Shown one piece after another: positions 1-13,867 of a stretch of DNA of 64,000 bases (positions within the stretch are counted from its first letter, which is position 1; each line of letters opens with the position of its first letter). The DNA comes from Diprion similis (Eukaryota; Arthropoda; Insecta; Hymenoptera; Diprionidae), in the NCBI RefSeq assembly GCF_021155765.1, contig NC_060105.1, positions 6,608,501 to 6,672,500 of the forward strand, written 5' to 3'. The notes under the pieces were generated by a model. The model worked only from the letters and a program-made list of their open reading frames with translations, did no database searches and was not told where the DNA came from. The translations under genes were made by a program, and so were the position numbers.

Positions 1-3000
1 ACGATAGTGAAATTTTGATAATGTCGAGTTTTTGATTTTTGAAACGACTAAAAAAGATGTGATGTGTGCGCAAGGAACTTTTGCAGATTTCCAGCTTACC
101 ATTCCTAAAAGTTCCTTGTGCGTATACAGTTTAATTGCAGAAAATTGAGTTTTTTTTTTTCAGGACACATACTACCATAATCTAAATTTTGTTGGAAGGA
201 ATTTTTGATGACAACTTTTTTAGACATTTAAAAAACAGAAAACTCGATATCACAGAAATTTCACCGAAGTCCCCCCTTAAAAAGAACCGCACCGATTTTT
301 CACCAACCAATTTTTACCCGTGACGCAAGAGTGAAGTATTTTGTTTGAAATTTAGCCAAAACAAACGTGAGGAAACTTTGCTAATCCGTCTGCAAAAGGG
401 CCGGTCGAGGTGGGTGTAAAATTTAGATAAAGAAGGTTCAGAGCTGCGGGGTGCCGAACGGTAAACGATAAAAACGTGGGGAGGAAATTGCGTACGGGGC
501 TGAAGAATTTCCTCTGTTTCTTTTCTTCTCTTTTTTTTTAATGCGCAAAAAAACTCACTTAGCTGCTTACGAAGGTTTCATGGGATTTAAGCGACGCTGC
601 CCCCCGTGGTGGGCTCTGTCTTATAAGCGGTGATGGACGGGGGTAAAAGCGCGATTAACCCCCGTATTTGCCAGACAGATTAAACGGACCTCTTGTTCAT
701 CCGTGTCTTAGGAGTAATACGTGGTGTTATAAACAGCCGAGGTGCAGAAAAATGGAAAAACTAGAAGCAATGCGAATGGAGAGTGAGGGAGAGAGAGGGA
801 GAGAGCGAGGGAGGGGGGAGGAGGAAACTATCAGACACTCGGCTAACGCCAGCAGGATTATAATGGCCGGGGTGTCGGTACGTCGGGGAAGGTGAAATTG
901 AGGGACTTGTTGCCAAATAAAACGATACCCAAAAGTTATGGCCCTCGTTAACGACAAAACCGCAGTCGTAAAACGCTCTTGACCGTTTCACAAAAGCTCA
1001 AATCCTGCACCCCCGCGTCATAGATCTTCAAAACATTCATCGGAATTATTAATTTCACCCCAGTCAATACCGCATGCACAATGTCGGAAATTGCTTTGGG
1101 TGATTAACTTCTTCGCGGAGTTGCAACGGCACAAGAAGCATAAAACACAAAAGCCTACCTTCGAATATGCATTCGCAAAATTTTTTCGCACGTGTGGAAT
1201 AAACGATTTCTTTGATCCAAAACACGTGCCCGTCGGATCTTCTTCGGTGAGAACTAATCAGACCGTGACACTGCAAATCTGGGGGATGTAGAGACGTTCC
1301 AGGTGAAGAAGGTCGATTAAGGTCAACCGAGGGCATCCCTCTGTCCTCGAGTGGGTAATTACTCGATCTCGTGTGAAATAAAGCCCATGTGGTATTTTAA
1401 ACGGCATAATTCATTCGCATGAGAAAATAACGCCAGATGTTCAAAACAGTGCAGTATGGTCAGAATCACCGTTCAACACCCGCCAACAGGTTGACGCCTC
1501 GTTCGAAAAGCGGGCTTCTGGCGCCCGCCGTTTTGTCACGTTGGGTCACGGTGCCCGAGTTTTCCGATTTTCGGGTGCCACGCTTCCCAAAAGTTTACCA
1601 AAAATTATACAATTTTACTCAGCGATCTTTAACCCTTCTTTTCTTCTGAAATAGTAATTCTTCAAGAATTAAGATAGCGAAAGTACACCCCTGAAGTTTT
1701 TCAGGAAGATCGGACTCGCACATTAGAAATGCCAACACATCAAAAATGGGACAGATTAATTTTCACCCAGAGTGTTCTCGAAAGGTGAATCGAATCTTTG
1801 GAGGCGTTTACGTATAGCTAATTGTACTTTTCAAAGCTTGGATTCATTTCTATTACACAGTTGGTACCTACATGCCTCATTAGTGCTCGCTGTGACTATA
1901 CATGTGAATAACATTGCTGGATATCACTTTGTACATTCCTTTTTTTTTTCTTTTCCTAACTTTCGATTCTATACGGTAATGAACAGATCTAGAACGTAAG
2001 TGACAAGCTCTCGCACAGATGACCATCGGAAAGGTCCTGATAAACCGAATCGTATATACAGTACAATTCCAGTTTACCGGTTGACAGAGTAAATGATCAG
2101 GTGTCGTTACAGCGAAGCATGGGAATTTCGTGACATGTGCTGTGAACTGGCCTGCTTGATGTAAACCAGACGAACTGCACGCACGTGGTCTGTGTCATAC
2201 ATACCCACTCGCGCATCTGCGTGCGCCGGTGATAGCGGATGGCACGGCTGTCCGCCCCCATTCCTCCCCCGAAATCATCATCCCCTTCTCGCTCGGGGTG
2301 CAGGAGGCTCGAAACCTCTGCGAGGGGTGGCAGGGCAGATGTACGTAGGTTACACGCGGACCCACCGAGCTCGTGTTTTGTTGTTTTAACTGATGGACTC
2401 ATTACCTGGGGATTTAGAAAAATGAATGCAAAATATCCCCCGGCAGAAATGCCCCGCGGGATTGACAGAGTTGTTTTTCAGAATGCCCATCTTCCCCGGT
2501 TCTCTCTGTTTCTTGTTTTGTTTCATTCAGCAGCCTGGTAGGTTACTGTGTGGCTATACCGTTTCACGAGTTGGCTGATCAGATTCAAAGCTTTGTCCGT
2601 CTTTCGACGTTTTCCCCCTCCTTATTCTTCTTAGAATTAAACGTTTTCAACTTTGTTTCACCCCCACACGTGACGGGGCACCGTGACCTAAAAAATACCA
2701 TGAATATTGAAGAAAGGCAGAAACACGGGCAGCAGTAATAATTGCCGGGGGATCTGCGATGCATAGTTGATAATCAAAAAGTTGAGTAAAGCAGCGGGAG
2801 GTATTCAGACAGTATGTAACGTTTCTCCGGGTGACGGGTGACGGGTGAAACTTTTATATCGTTGTGACCGCAGGTTCACCCTCGCGTGATTCTCCTCAGG
2901 GTTAAATTCGCCCTTATCTCCTCCCCCTTCGGCAAGTTGGCGTCCATCCGGTCCGCCGCGGTCGCGTCCCTCGAAGCTCGTTCGCCTATTAATAAACGGC

Positions 3001-3717
3001 TGAAATATGCATGTAAGGGATGGCCGGTACTCAGTGAGCGGTGAATTATTGACCGGGAATAAATTGTTACCTTTGGGTTAAGCGGCGTAACTTTCCTCAC
3101 GCGATACGATTCCTTCGGCGGCCGCCTCGGAGGGAGCGGAAAGAATCAGGAAGAAGCGGAAGGGTGCGAGTCCCGGCCAGTAATGCAGGTATTGTCGGGA
3201 CTCAGCGAAGCGCGGTTCAAAGATTTGGGCATAATCTGTCACAGAATGAAGTATTTTGGTAGGAACCCGTTTACCGGAGGAAAACACGCCGCGTGAATGA
3301 CGTCCCGATGAATGGATCAATTTGTCGCCAACTCGCAGCGCCTTAGCGCTCCGCTTCCAGCCTCAGCCAGCTTCGCATTATGCGCGAGCATATTGTAATA
3401 ATTCGGGGCCCGCTCCACCCTCGCTCCATTCATTCCCGTCAGCGGGTGAATTCCCGTTCCACTCGTTGAATAGACGGACCGGACGTTGCCGCTGAATTCA
3501 TTGAGCACCGCTCAAGTGAGCAGCCGAAACACGACACTCGGGTCTGTATCGCGATCTCTTGATCAGTTCCCCATTATTCCGGGCCTTAAGGTGCAGGGCC
3601 CTGCGCCTCTCTCACTTCAAGGTTAAACGCTCGTTGACGGCGAGACGGATTTCCAAAGTTACGCGTCTTTCCCGCCTCCACGTTCCTTCTAACGGTGGCA
3701 TTGTCTTCCTCTCGCAG
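1..3717. other. Upstream region of tailless, no resolved gene
   Basis: I see no convincing multi-codon coding exon here. The stretch must contain the tailless promoter, its 5' UTR and its short first coding exon, because the DNA-binding exon that follows starts in the middle of a codon. A TATA-like TATAAG lies near 624. Two short ATG-to-donor segments, 752-782 and 1456-1489, have the correct phase to join the exon at 3718, but neither is supported by anything beyond phase. A short hairpin sits at 66-123. The GA-rich tract near 780-830 is simple sequence. Confidence 0.5.
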
Positions 3718-5385
3718 GCAGGATCCTCTACGACATCCCCTGCAAGGTGTGCCGAGACCATTCCTCCGGGAAACATTACGGGATTTTCGCATGCGACGGA
3801 TGTGCCGGATTCTTCAAGCGCTCGATAAGACGCAATCGACAGTACGTGTGCAAGGCTAAGTCCGAGGGTGGATGCATGGTTGACAAAACTCATCGGAACC
3901 AGTGCAGAGCCTGCAGACTGGCCAAGTGCATCCAGGCTGGGATGAACAAGGATGGTAAGCGGAGAAGCATTGATTACATGAAATCGTTTTACATCGATGG
4001 TGATCCTCTTCTCGAATACTCGTGTAATGCCTTAATTGTATTCTCATTTCTCCCCCCACAGCCGTCCAACACGAACGCGGGCCCAGGAACTCGACCCTTA
4101 GACGGCAAATGGCTCTCTACTTTAAGGAGCCTGAGGCCATGATGTCGGGGGTGCCACAACCGACGCCGGCCGCTGCTCTGGACTTGGCACTCCCCAAACC
4201 GCCGGCCGAACCTCGCGTTTCCATCGCTGGTCCATCACCCCATCATCCGATGCCGCATCCCGTCTTCTGCAATGGAATGACCATGTCCAAGGTGAGAGAA
4301 AATGATATTCTTATTGAATAGGTATTCGATGTGTTTTTTTTTTGCCGAGAGAATTTAATGTGCAAGTCACTCAGAGTTAGATTTTCATTTCAATATTTCT
4401 CCGTGTTTGTAACACTGGAGTCATGGACACAAATGAAGGAATGAGACAACTTGACTGGAACACGAAATTGTCAACTCAGTTCCAAGTGATGAAAATCGAC
4501 GAAAGTTTCCGGTGTGGACCACCGTAGAGTAATCCTTGTGGCCAAATCGGTATTCCAATATATCTTACGCCTTTAGATCGACGTAAAAAAAAGACAAGTC
4601 TATACATCAGTTGAGCACTTTTTTCACAGCCTTAAAAATGCTTGTACAAAAGCAAAACTTCCAGCTTTCTCCAACCCTAACTTGGAACAAACTTCGTATT
4701 CCAGCTCCCGACGACTTTGGGCGCACTTCCAACGATGCCGATGGTGTCTTCGATAACCGCGGAATCCGTCTGCGAGCAGGCGGCTCGTCTGCTCTTCCTT
4801 AACGTCCGTTGGGCCCGAAGCGTGGCGATGGGCACGGGTCTATCGATGGAGGATCAGTTGACACTGCTCGAGGCATCCTGGCGGGAGTTGTTCCTCCTGG
4901 CGGCGGCCCAAATGTTGCCGGGTCTGGACCCGGCGCCATTGCTTCCAAGCGGCCCCCAGGGCCTTGGACTCTCGGTGGAAGTGAGTCGCTTCCGGGCGGC
5001 GCTAGGCGGGTTTCACTCGATGAACCTGGACCCCCATGAGTTCGCCTGCATCCGGGCGATCGTCCTCTTCAAGGCCGGCCTCGACAGCGAGACCGTGCCG
5101 AGCAGCAGCAGCAGCAGCAGTGGATCCGCCTCGCCAGGAACCGGAAATCGTCTAAGAGACGCCTCCTGCGTAGCAAGACTTCGCGACGGGGCCCAACTTG
5201 CTCTTGGTCAACGACTCAGTAGCGCACCTCTCGGCGCTCTGAGGTTTGGTAAATTGTTGCTACTGTTGCCCGCCCTTAGATCCGTTTCACCCCACGCCAT
5301 CGAGGAGCTTTTCTTTAGAAGGACTATCGGTATTATACCGATTGAAAAAATCATTTGCGATATGTATAAGGCGGCTGCCGTCTGA
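3718..5385 (+). CDS. tll: Tailless orphan nuclear receptor (NR2E), 5' exon missing
   Basis: This encodes a transcription factor of the NR2E family. In insects tailless patterns the embryonic termini, brain and optic lobe, mostly as a repressor. Visible exons are 3718-3954, 4062-4291 and 4705-5385, joined by GT-AG introns in phases 1 and 0, giving about 381 residues. The first exon carries the two-zinc-finger DNA-binding domain (CKVC, then [16 protein letters not shown]). The P-box reads CDGCAG, with the Ala typical of tailless, and the following exon opens with the family box AVQHERGPR. The ligand-binding domain is almost entirely in the last exon and ends in [11 protein letters not shown], as expected of the family. 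A run of eight serines sits in the middle of that domain, near 5100. The first two bases of 3718 complete a codon from an upstream exon, so the start methionine is not assigned. The identity is secure; dissatisfaction is excluded by the P-box. Confidence 0.96.
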
Positions 5386-7611
5386 GCCGAGCTCAGGCCC
5401 GAGCATCTTCCTTCGACGTCTAACGAAGTTTGTGTAACGAAAAAGAGGGAAAGAAATTATGAGAGTCGAGTTCTCATTAGTTTTTTTTCTTTATCCGATG
5501 AATAAATTCGCGGAGCTGAGTTGAGTCGATTTTCAACAAGCTCGAGAGAATCAATTCGTATCGAAATACGAACTGTCGATTTTGTCCATCATTTCTTATC
5601 GTGCTTTTTATTTTATTTCTTTGGTTTTGTGTCGTTATCATCGAGCAAAATTAGTGCTGCTTCTTCGACACCGTCGCACGATTTGTTGTGGATAAAAAAT
5701 TCACAAACGATTGATACAAAGCGTGAGAAATTAATGGTCGAAAATGATATGCTCGTACGTAGATCTGAACTTGATATAACTGATTAACCGAATACAATAG
5801 ACGCTAGATACCTATGTATATATATACATATATATGTATATATTATCCAAAACATCAGTAGCGCAAGGGTAGATGGAAAAATATTTATATCGCAAAGGGT
5901 GATAATCGTAATAGCAAATCTCTGTGATGCAAACATATCACGTACAACGCGTATATAAATTATTATAAATGCCTTGACCGTGTATAAACTATAGAAATAC
6001 GGCCCTGAAGAAAATAATACAAAAAAAAAAGATAAACACAAGAGGCGAACGCACGGTTACGATTAATTGATTGATTGATATTTTTCTATTAAATTTTAAT
6101 ATGGGGAAACGCACAAGGTGCGTGAATTGCAATAATTCTGCTACCTTTAGTATAATAGTTATAATAGTTGCTAGATAGATTCGTAAGTTTATAAGTCGAA
6201 AGAATGATTGATATCTGTAAATTTGTAAATAGTTGCACACATACATGAACACATATTATAAAACATAGCTGTGAGTTGAAATCACAAATATATCAACAAT
6301 ATATATATTGAATAGAGATAATAACCACTTCGTTCAAAAATCAAGACTTTACCTATTTACCGTATAGAAAATGGAAAGAAACTAATCACGATAATCTAAG
6401 CCTAAGTTTATTAGAAGCATGTAAAGTTTTCACACAGTGGAAAAATTATCGCACCTTTTGAACTCGGGTTGTAGCGTTGATCTCGACAGTCGATTGATAT
6501 CGACACTGCAGTCCGCAAACGAAGCTTTAAGCCCACACCTATGTAAATAGAAGTTATACTGAATAAAATAAAAAATAAAAAAATAAAAAATCAATTCCAA
6601 GTTAACAACCTGCATTGGCGCTTCTTTACTGCATCATTGTACCCCAAGCAAAGTTCGACATTGTGTATATCGAAGATACTTTCTACTCAGGTAAAATCGA
6701 CCGCGAAACATATTGCAGATGAAGTGATTCGTGAGAGTCGTGCATCGGTTTGAAAGAGAGTGTACAAAATTTTTTCTTCCAACTTTTTTTTCTCTTCTTT
6801 TCATTGACCCAGTAGTCCCAAGGTTTCGCTAAGGCAAAGACGTGTCTTGGTAGGTATACCTATTCCAAGGGCCGAGATTCGTTCTACCTGCGGAGGAGAA
6901 CACAATGGTACTTATTTTACGGCGCATTTCATGGTGATTTGCGCGCAAATCGCCGCACAAAGCGACTCGCAAGCCCCACACCATGTCTGTCTGTCAGTAT
7001 ATTTGAGGCATTTCTATTTTCATCTTTTCCCTCTCTATTATAGGCCAATGCGTAATCACCGTCGTCAGGTTTTGTCCCGCCGCTGGATCCCCGCCTCGTA
7101 CCCTCCACCACGGTCAAAATAAATATATCCATCCTGCTCCGAAAGGACTTCTGCATCCCATCGACGCGCCGCAGTTTGCTACTTCTCGTGTTTTCGTCAA
7201 TACCTCATTGTCCGCGATTGTAACCCTCGCAGAAATATCACCAAGGGTCTATCTATGTTATTTTTAACGATCATCCTCCAATTATTATTGATGTATAGAT
7301 ATGTTATAACGTGAGGAGAAAAAAAAAAAAATGCAAATAAAAGACAGCAACTGCAGCCAGTTAAAATCAACCGGTAAATTTTTCTTTTCTTCCATCTTTT
7401 TTACTCTCGTTCCTCCGAAAAGTTTCATTGCACGAATTTATTCCCGGACAAGGATTTGCCGATCATGCGGGACGACGATGTTGGCCATTGTGGACCTCGA
7501 GTAACACTCGATCACACATGACTAGCGATAAAAACATATTGGCACTCGGTCACAGCGTGTCGCTCGTGTGGATACTCTTGGGAATAAACTCGTTACCAGA
7601 TTTTTCCTGTG

Positions 7612-7615
<4 letters not shown>

Positions 7616-7686
<71 letters not shown>
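7616..7686. repeat. (TA)n microsatellite
   Basis: About 35 uninterrupted TA dinucleotides form a perfect simple repeat in the intergenic region. The apparent open frames of alternating Ile-Tyr across it are artefacts of the repeat. Confidence 0.97.
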
Positions 7687-7693
<7 letters not shown>

Positions 7694-10600
7694 TCTTATA
7701 CCCTGGGGTGTCCAGCCGTGAAAACGTGCTACAAATATATCGTTGAGTAGAAAATAGGGGATGATTTCTCGTTGATGGTACTTGATCCGCGGTGTATTTA
7801 TTCGATACGTCATGTTGTACAGAGAATTTTGCAGAAAGTTTTTTTGCTGCGTGATTATAAGATCGACAACAGAAAGGAAAAGAAATATATTTATATGTAT
7901 ATATATATATATATGCAATAAACGTTGTACCGGAGAAATAGCGTCGGAGAGATTAAAGGGAAAATTGTTATACAGCTGCTGGCAAAGACTTTGGCCCGCA
8001 TCACGGGGTAAGATCTTTCAAACCCCCGACAGGGTTTCGGGGTTTGGTCAGTATTATCCGCGGACAAATTACTCAGGTAAACAGTCCGCCCAGAAGTAAC
8101 ACCGAGTGTTCAAATCCGCACCAAACTGTGGGCTTCCACTTTCGTAATCCCTGCTGCAGCCCGAAACAAGTTTGAAAAACAAGAAGCGAAGCTGCGAAGG
8201 TATACATACATAAAGGTCGGGAAAGTGTCTACGTAAAACAATATATATATATATATGCACTTCATCGTCACCATTGGTAATCTAAAATATATCCGAAAAC
8301 TGAACGGGGCTGAACACAGTCGACTCATTGTGCTGGTTAATTATCGTCTCGATTAGATGAAACGAGAAGAAAAAAAATAGAAGGGAACTGAAGTGACCGT
8401 ATGCCGCGCGAGTCTTGTACCCTGGGCCTTAAAAGTCCCAGCTCGATGGCTTCTGCTCCCAGCGATCTGTAAGGCAATGGTGTAGCCTTTCCGGGTGAGT
8501 GAATAAAAAATCTTTCTCTCTTTCTCTCTCGTTGGTCTTTGGGCCATTGTGATATTTTTTGTGTTGAATTGGTCCCCGGTCAGGAATTCCTCCGGTTAAG
8601 ATAAAGGGAGTTGTAACAAATGTCGGGCCCATTAAGTGGTCATCGAGTAGTTCCCACCAGGCGTACCGACGCCATTGCGGTCGCAGCTTCTGTGCACCTT
8701 GCCTGGTCCACGAACAAAACCCCGTCGAGCAACAGTAACAAAACACTATCGATGACGCTCAACAAAGCTCAGGATGTAATTGCACCTCTGTTAACAATGC
8801 TCTCTCGATTGTGCTACATCGATTCAATGCCCACCGCTGTTGCAGCCTCGATTTTCGACGACGACGAGGACTCCACTCAAGATACGTCCAGGGCATTGAC
8901 CGCTTTGTTTTGAGGTAACAAAACAGAAAAAACGTACTCCATATGCGCCGCCATGCATTGTAGTCAATTAGTGGTATCGACTGGCTGCCACTTATTGCCT
9001 TGCTTTCGTGTTGTGCATGTATACCTACACCCAGCACGAGTACATAATCAACCTTGTGCTCATTGTATACCTTGGACTTCTCGCCGTGAATAATTACCGC
9101 CGCCCCTTCGATTTGAGGAGAGGGGGACGAAATAACGGGGTGAAAAATCACCCCCGAATCTCACGAGGGTTGATAATTAATCGTAGGTCTACGGTCAGGG
9201 CGATGAGACGTATATACATTACAAAATGATGGTCTTCGTACGTTGAAAGAAGTCGAACGTTATTTGTAAAGTTTTTTTTTTTTAGGTTAAATTTTTCACG
9301 CAGTTTCTGGAAATTCATGAAGCCGATTATCAGTCACTGTATGTATTGGGAATCGAATTCTATTCCGCAAATTTCGCATCGAGAATTTCAAGCACTCGCA
9401 GATTGAGTTCCATTAGGATAGTAGAGGTATGATTCGACATGTCGTTGTGTATTTTATTTTTAAATACCGCGAGTGTCGAGGTATGCTTGAGTCATAAGAA
9501 CAAAGTGAAAGAAGTATGGATAAAAGATTAAAACCGCCAAAGAAAGCATTTCAGAAGCGTGAATATTACGTTTCGTTTGTGGAATTTCTTGAATATTTTT
9601 CACCGCACTGCCGTAGAACGCGAATTCAGCAATTCGTACTTGGTTCGTCTTTTTACCACGGTTGAGCGTGAAAGGGAAAAAGTACAAAAAAGAAGAAAAA
9701 TATGAGGGGAAAAATACTTCCAATTGCAAGAACGTCAATTTATTCGAATAGCCCGAATCGCATCGATTGTCAAAAAAAGTTAACGATTCCTGGTCAAACA
9801 GCGAAGTGAAGAAGTTTGGCGAAGCCGATTATTTTTTCGTCAAACGTCACAGGTACGTTGTTCGAGCGAATTTGTGTGTAAGTGTAAAATATTTCGAGTA
9901 GACCGAAAATTGAGTTATCCGAGTTGCAAAGGGGGGTGGCAACCAACTCGGCGTGATTGCTTCTTAACCCCACGTTGTATTATTCGCACGTGAGGGGTTC
10001 CTCGCGTTAGGAATTTAATATATCTACCCACCCACCGACCGACACTCGTACTCTTCGGGGTGGATTGCAGTTGAAATGAGCGAAGCATCGAGACGGTTAA
10101 AGAACGGCAGAAAAATTGTCTGAAGTATATAAAACTCCGTCGAAACATTTCACCCCCCCTCCTCCCCTCATAACCGAGGGTGTCGCTTCTGCTCTGCCAT
10201 TGTAGGATCTCCGGTGATGCACCCATTATGTCTGGCTTGATGGGAACAGATTATGTTGGTTCCTGTCACCGAGGGGCTCATCACCGGTGTGACACTGATG
10301 CTTGGGGGATGGATGGATGGATCGCTTATCCGTCATTCGGACATGCTTATTATTCGTATAAATTACCCGCGGAGGCTGGCGAACGGTTCGACTCAATTTT
10401 ATATTCACTTAGGCGTTGATGGTTCGGGTGGAAACGTTACCAACGAATTAAATTTCTTACCGTCAGTGTTCTTCCGAAGAATGGTATCCGACAACTCGGG
10501 ACCAGGAATACGGTTCGTTTCACCTGACGCAGGTTAGCCTGCATAGATTAGCGAGCTTCTTTGTGCCCGAAGGAAAAACTCGAGCAAGAACCACGCCAAT

Positions 10601-13000
10601 TACCTATTCCGGACTTGAGATTTGGTTTTTCACTCGTTTTCGTCCCCCTGGGTCTTCTCTCTTGCCCAAGGATTAGCCGGCAGGAATTTTGCTGAGACAG
10701 GCAGCAAGGACGAATGCTCACCCTGGGCTCGGAGATTTTCTCGGCATACCTACCGATGTGAAAATAATTTCTTTCGCAATAAATCTGACTTCAATTGCCC
10801 TAATTAAGAGCTTCGTTCGTATACCTGCTGCGTGCTTCAAAGACCGGTTGAGCTTCACCTGTGACAGGAAGATCGAAGATACTTCGTGCCTTAGTTAGCG
10901 ATCAACGTGTTCGAAGCCGTCCTCGTTCCTCGATGGCAAAACTGTTCGAAGCGTGCGCTGAAAAAATGAAATCATAAAGTGTAAAAAAAAAAAAAAAAGA
11001 AGAAGCACGCGGCAAAGAGAGAAATCAGACGTACTTCACCGATGTAGGCAGAAACGCTTAAGGCGGGATGATGGCTCTGGATGGTGAGGCTTTGTGGATG
11101 AGACCTCGACCCTCGGGGCCACACGTGATCCCATTGTTGACGGTAAAGCAGACTAGAAAAATCCAGCATGGCCGTCAGGAAGGGCCGGCCAATCACTGCT
11201 CTTTGCATGACAGCTGCTCATCGTTTTCCTGTAGGTACCTACATGTACACGATCCGCACGCATTCACCCCGCTTTTACCCAGACTGCGGCTTGGCCCCTA
11301 GCTTTCTGATTTTTGCCTTACGGAGTCAGCCATTGTCGAAGACTGGTTTCTTGGAGCCGTGGGCACGCTCTGAGTTCCCGCACCTCAAATCGGGCGCGAT
11401 GTTGCTCCAACGATGCACCTGGAACCAATCTCGCAAAACGTTAAGAGAACATGGAAATTAACTCAAGCTTTTCGGTCCCAGCAGCTTCAAAATTCCGAGG
11501 AAAGTTTTCCGAGATTAGCCCCTCGATTTCGCCACTTGAGTTTATGCGACGACGGGCATACTAATCCGTGCATATTGCTCGGCGCACGGTTTCTTGTTAT
11601 TGAAACAAATCCCGTCATGTTATCATTAATGCACTGGAAAGCGGGTCGCGTTCGAGGGGACGGAAGAGGATCTCCGATATATCTCGACTGCAGGGGTTGA
11701 CGGGCGTCGCGACGCCGCCGCCGTCACCGCCGAAGCCACGATCCCAGCATGCCGCGTGCTCTAACCCCCCTCATGGGATTAGGCGCAATTATTGTAATCA
11801 CACTACAGACCGCAGAGCAGTTCACACGGGTCTGACTAGGTGTTTCAGAATCCGTTTCTAAACACAGTCGTGAAGAAAAAGTTTACAGAGCTCATTGACG
11901 TAGCTTCGATAATAATTGAATAAACAAAAGTATAATCAATGATAAATGCGAAAGAGAGAGGAACCAACGAAAACTACGATACCTTTAAAGCTGTGTTTTC
12001 AAACGTAGAAAAAAAAACCGTTTCCCGTTTTTTTTCCACAGCTTGACGCTGGAGAAGTGAAACGGTTAATTCCGCATATCGTTCCTCGCTTGCGATACGA
12101 GAATTCCGGATATGGCAGCACTTATTTATGGCTATAGGTATCGAGGACGCAGCTTGGCTTGTAACTCCCATAATTATGTTAGCGATGTGACGAATGACAA
12201 AGAGATCGCTCTCTGGATCGAGAAGGACGTAGGTACGGCAAACCCGCGAGGTTTGAGATGACATGGCAGGCTGGTGCCCCAGCTGCCGGTAATCCTCCCT
12301 TTGTAATCTGCCTCTATGAACCACGAACATTGGCGCGGGCTCGCCGATATTTAGATGAAAAAAAAAAACCGCTCCACTTTGTTCAGCCGCGTTGTTAAAT
12401 GATCGAATCGGAAAATCTTGAAATTTGACAAATTTTGGAAAAATGTTCATTGCCCGAGTTTTGATTACAAAAAATCGTGTTCATCTTTCTTTGGCGGTAA
12501 ATATGTGACATCTGAATCCGTGGTCAAAAAAGGAACTCGGAAAATCCTCAAGGCCTGTGCACTTCCCATTTTGCGAAATGGATTTCACCGGATTTTGATC
12601 CGGGTTTTCGGCACGTGCTCCGGGTCGACGCCACTGGGTAAGAGCGGTTGATGTCACGCTGTCGGGTACCCCGGTTAATAGAGTCCACGACTTTAATGGA
12701 CTCGCTAATCCGGCTGCTGTTTGGCAGCAGAGCAGGGGCGGCCCGAGGACCCGGTGGCAGGGTTTCGGTGGCTGCCACATCGGCGAATGCCACCGCGGAG
12801 ATACGCCCCTTGTGCGAACCCAGCGGTGCGATGATACCTTGATTCCGGGAGTGACAAATCGACACCCCTCGGGTAGCCGGGAACCAAGGTGAAGTGGGCA
12901 GGTGAGCGAGACGGAATTGTGAGGGTGGGGGTAAAAGATTAGAATTTTCGATCGATGGAAGGACCGGAGTAGCGAATTTTCGTGGACGCGAAAATGTTAT

Positions 13001-13253
13001 TCATAAAATTTAAAAATGTCGAAAGACCAAGTACAGGAAATTGTAGATATAGAAAGTCGAAATACAGAATGACAAAATATAGAAAAGTCAAAACATGGAA
13101 CGGCGAAATCGAGGATCTGTAAGCGAGTCTATTTTCGATATGATCTATATCGAGAGGAATTCTGATCATTCTACAGTTCGATATTCCATGTTTTGACCTT
13201 TCTATTATTTTACTTCTCCATACTTTTATTTTCAAAATTTTTAAATTTTATAA
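13001..13253. repeat. Diverged inverted repeat (MITE-like)
   Basis: The outer arms 13001-13024 and 13230-13253 are reverse complements at 21 of 24 positions. The inner arms 13079-13100 and 13184-13205 match at 21 of 22, both containing GTCAAAACATGGAA. The arm-to-arm spacers differ in length (54 versus 24 nt), as expected for an old foldback element with an internal deletion. No coding capacity is present. I could not define target-site duplications. Confidence 0.7.
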
Positions 13254-13867
13254 AATTAAATTTTTGGCCTCTTTAAAAATTCGATATTTTGATTTTATTT
13301 TTAGTATATTTTTACCCCCACCCCATGTTGCGGATTTGCCAACTGCAGGGTGAAGTGCGGAGCTTTTTTACCCGGAAAGGAATCCCGAGTAGAATTCGCT
13401 CGGAAGTACCGCTGGAGAATTAATATGATCTAATAATAATTTCCCGGGGGGTTGAAAGAGTTTCCTCGCTCCAGGCTGCGCGGTGAGATCCGCGATTCTT
13501 TGTCACCGGAGAGTGATAACCCCTCGGTGTGCCGAGCGAGGTATATCTATTAATTCTGATCTCTCCATTAGCGCGAGAACCCGGCTTCGATGGTATCGCG
13601 GCCCTCGCAAAGTTTGACAAACATTTGTCTCCCCGCCACTTTCGAGGCAATCGCACGAGCCGCCGGGTGACACAGATTTATCGAAGATCCTGCGACGCGA
13701 CGAGAGAGGCTGAATATATAAGCGAAATAAATTTCTCCACCCCCTACGGAACTCGGCCGAGATATTCTTAGACATTTTTTCATTTATTTTACTCTTGCGC
13801 GTTCCCGGGGCACCGGGAAACGCAAACACTTATGTATATAATATAGTGAAATCGTTATTCAAGGTTT

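Larger units (their letters stand above)
5386..13867. other. Long non-coding interval after tailless
   Basis: No open frame in these 8.5 kb resembles a known family, and none is linked by good splice sites. The first part is probably tailless 3' UTR: AATAAA occurs near 5500 and an A/T-rich AATAAA cluster near 6560-6590. Other content is a long TA microsatellite (7616-7686), short TA tracts near 7900 and 8240, and a diverged inverted repeat at 13001-13253. Frames of 90-160 codons, for example on the - strand at 11974-12450 and the + strand at 8620-8913, lack any recognised domain and look like chance. Enhancers of tailless may lie here, but I cannot identify them by eye. Confidence 0.6.

Noticed and set aside
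7428-7918. Several frames of up to 122 codons rich in Ile-Tyr
   Set aside because: They are translations of the TA microsatellite.
11974-12450. 158-codon - strand frame
   Set aside because: No domain, no supporting splice context and ordinary composition; most likely chance.
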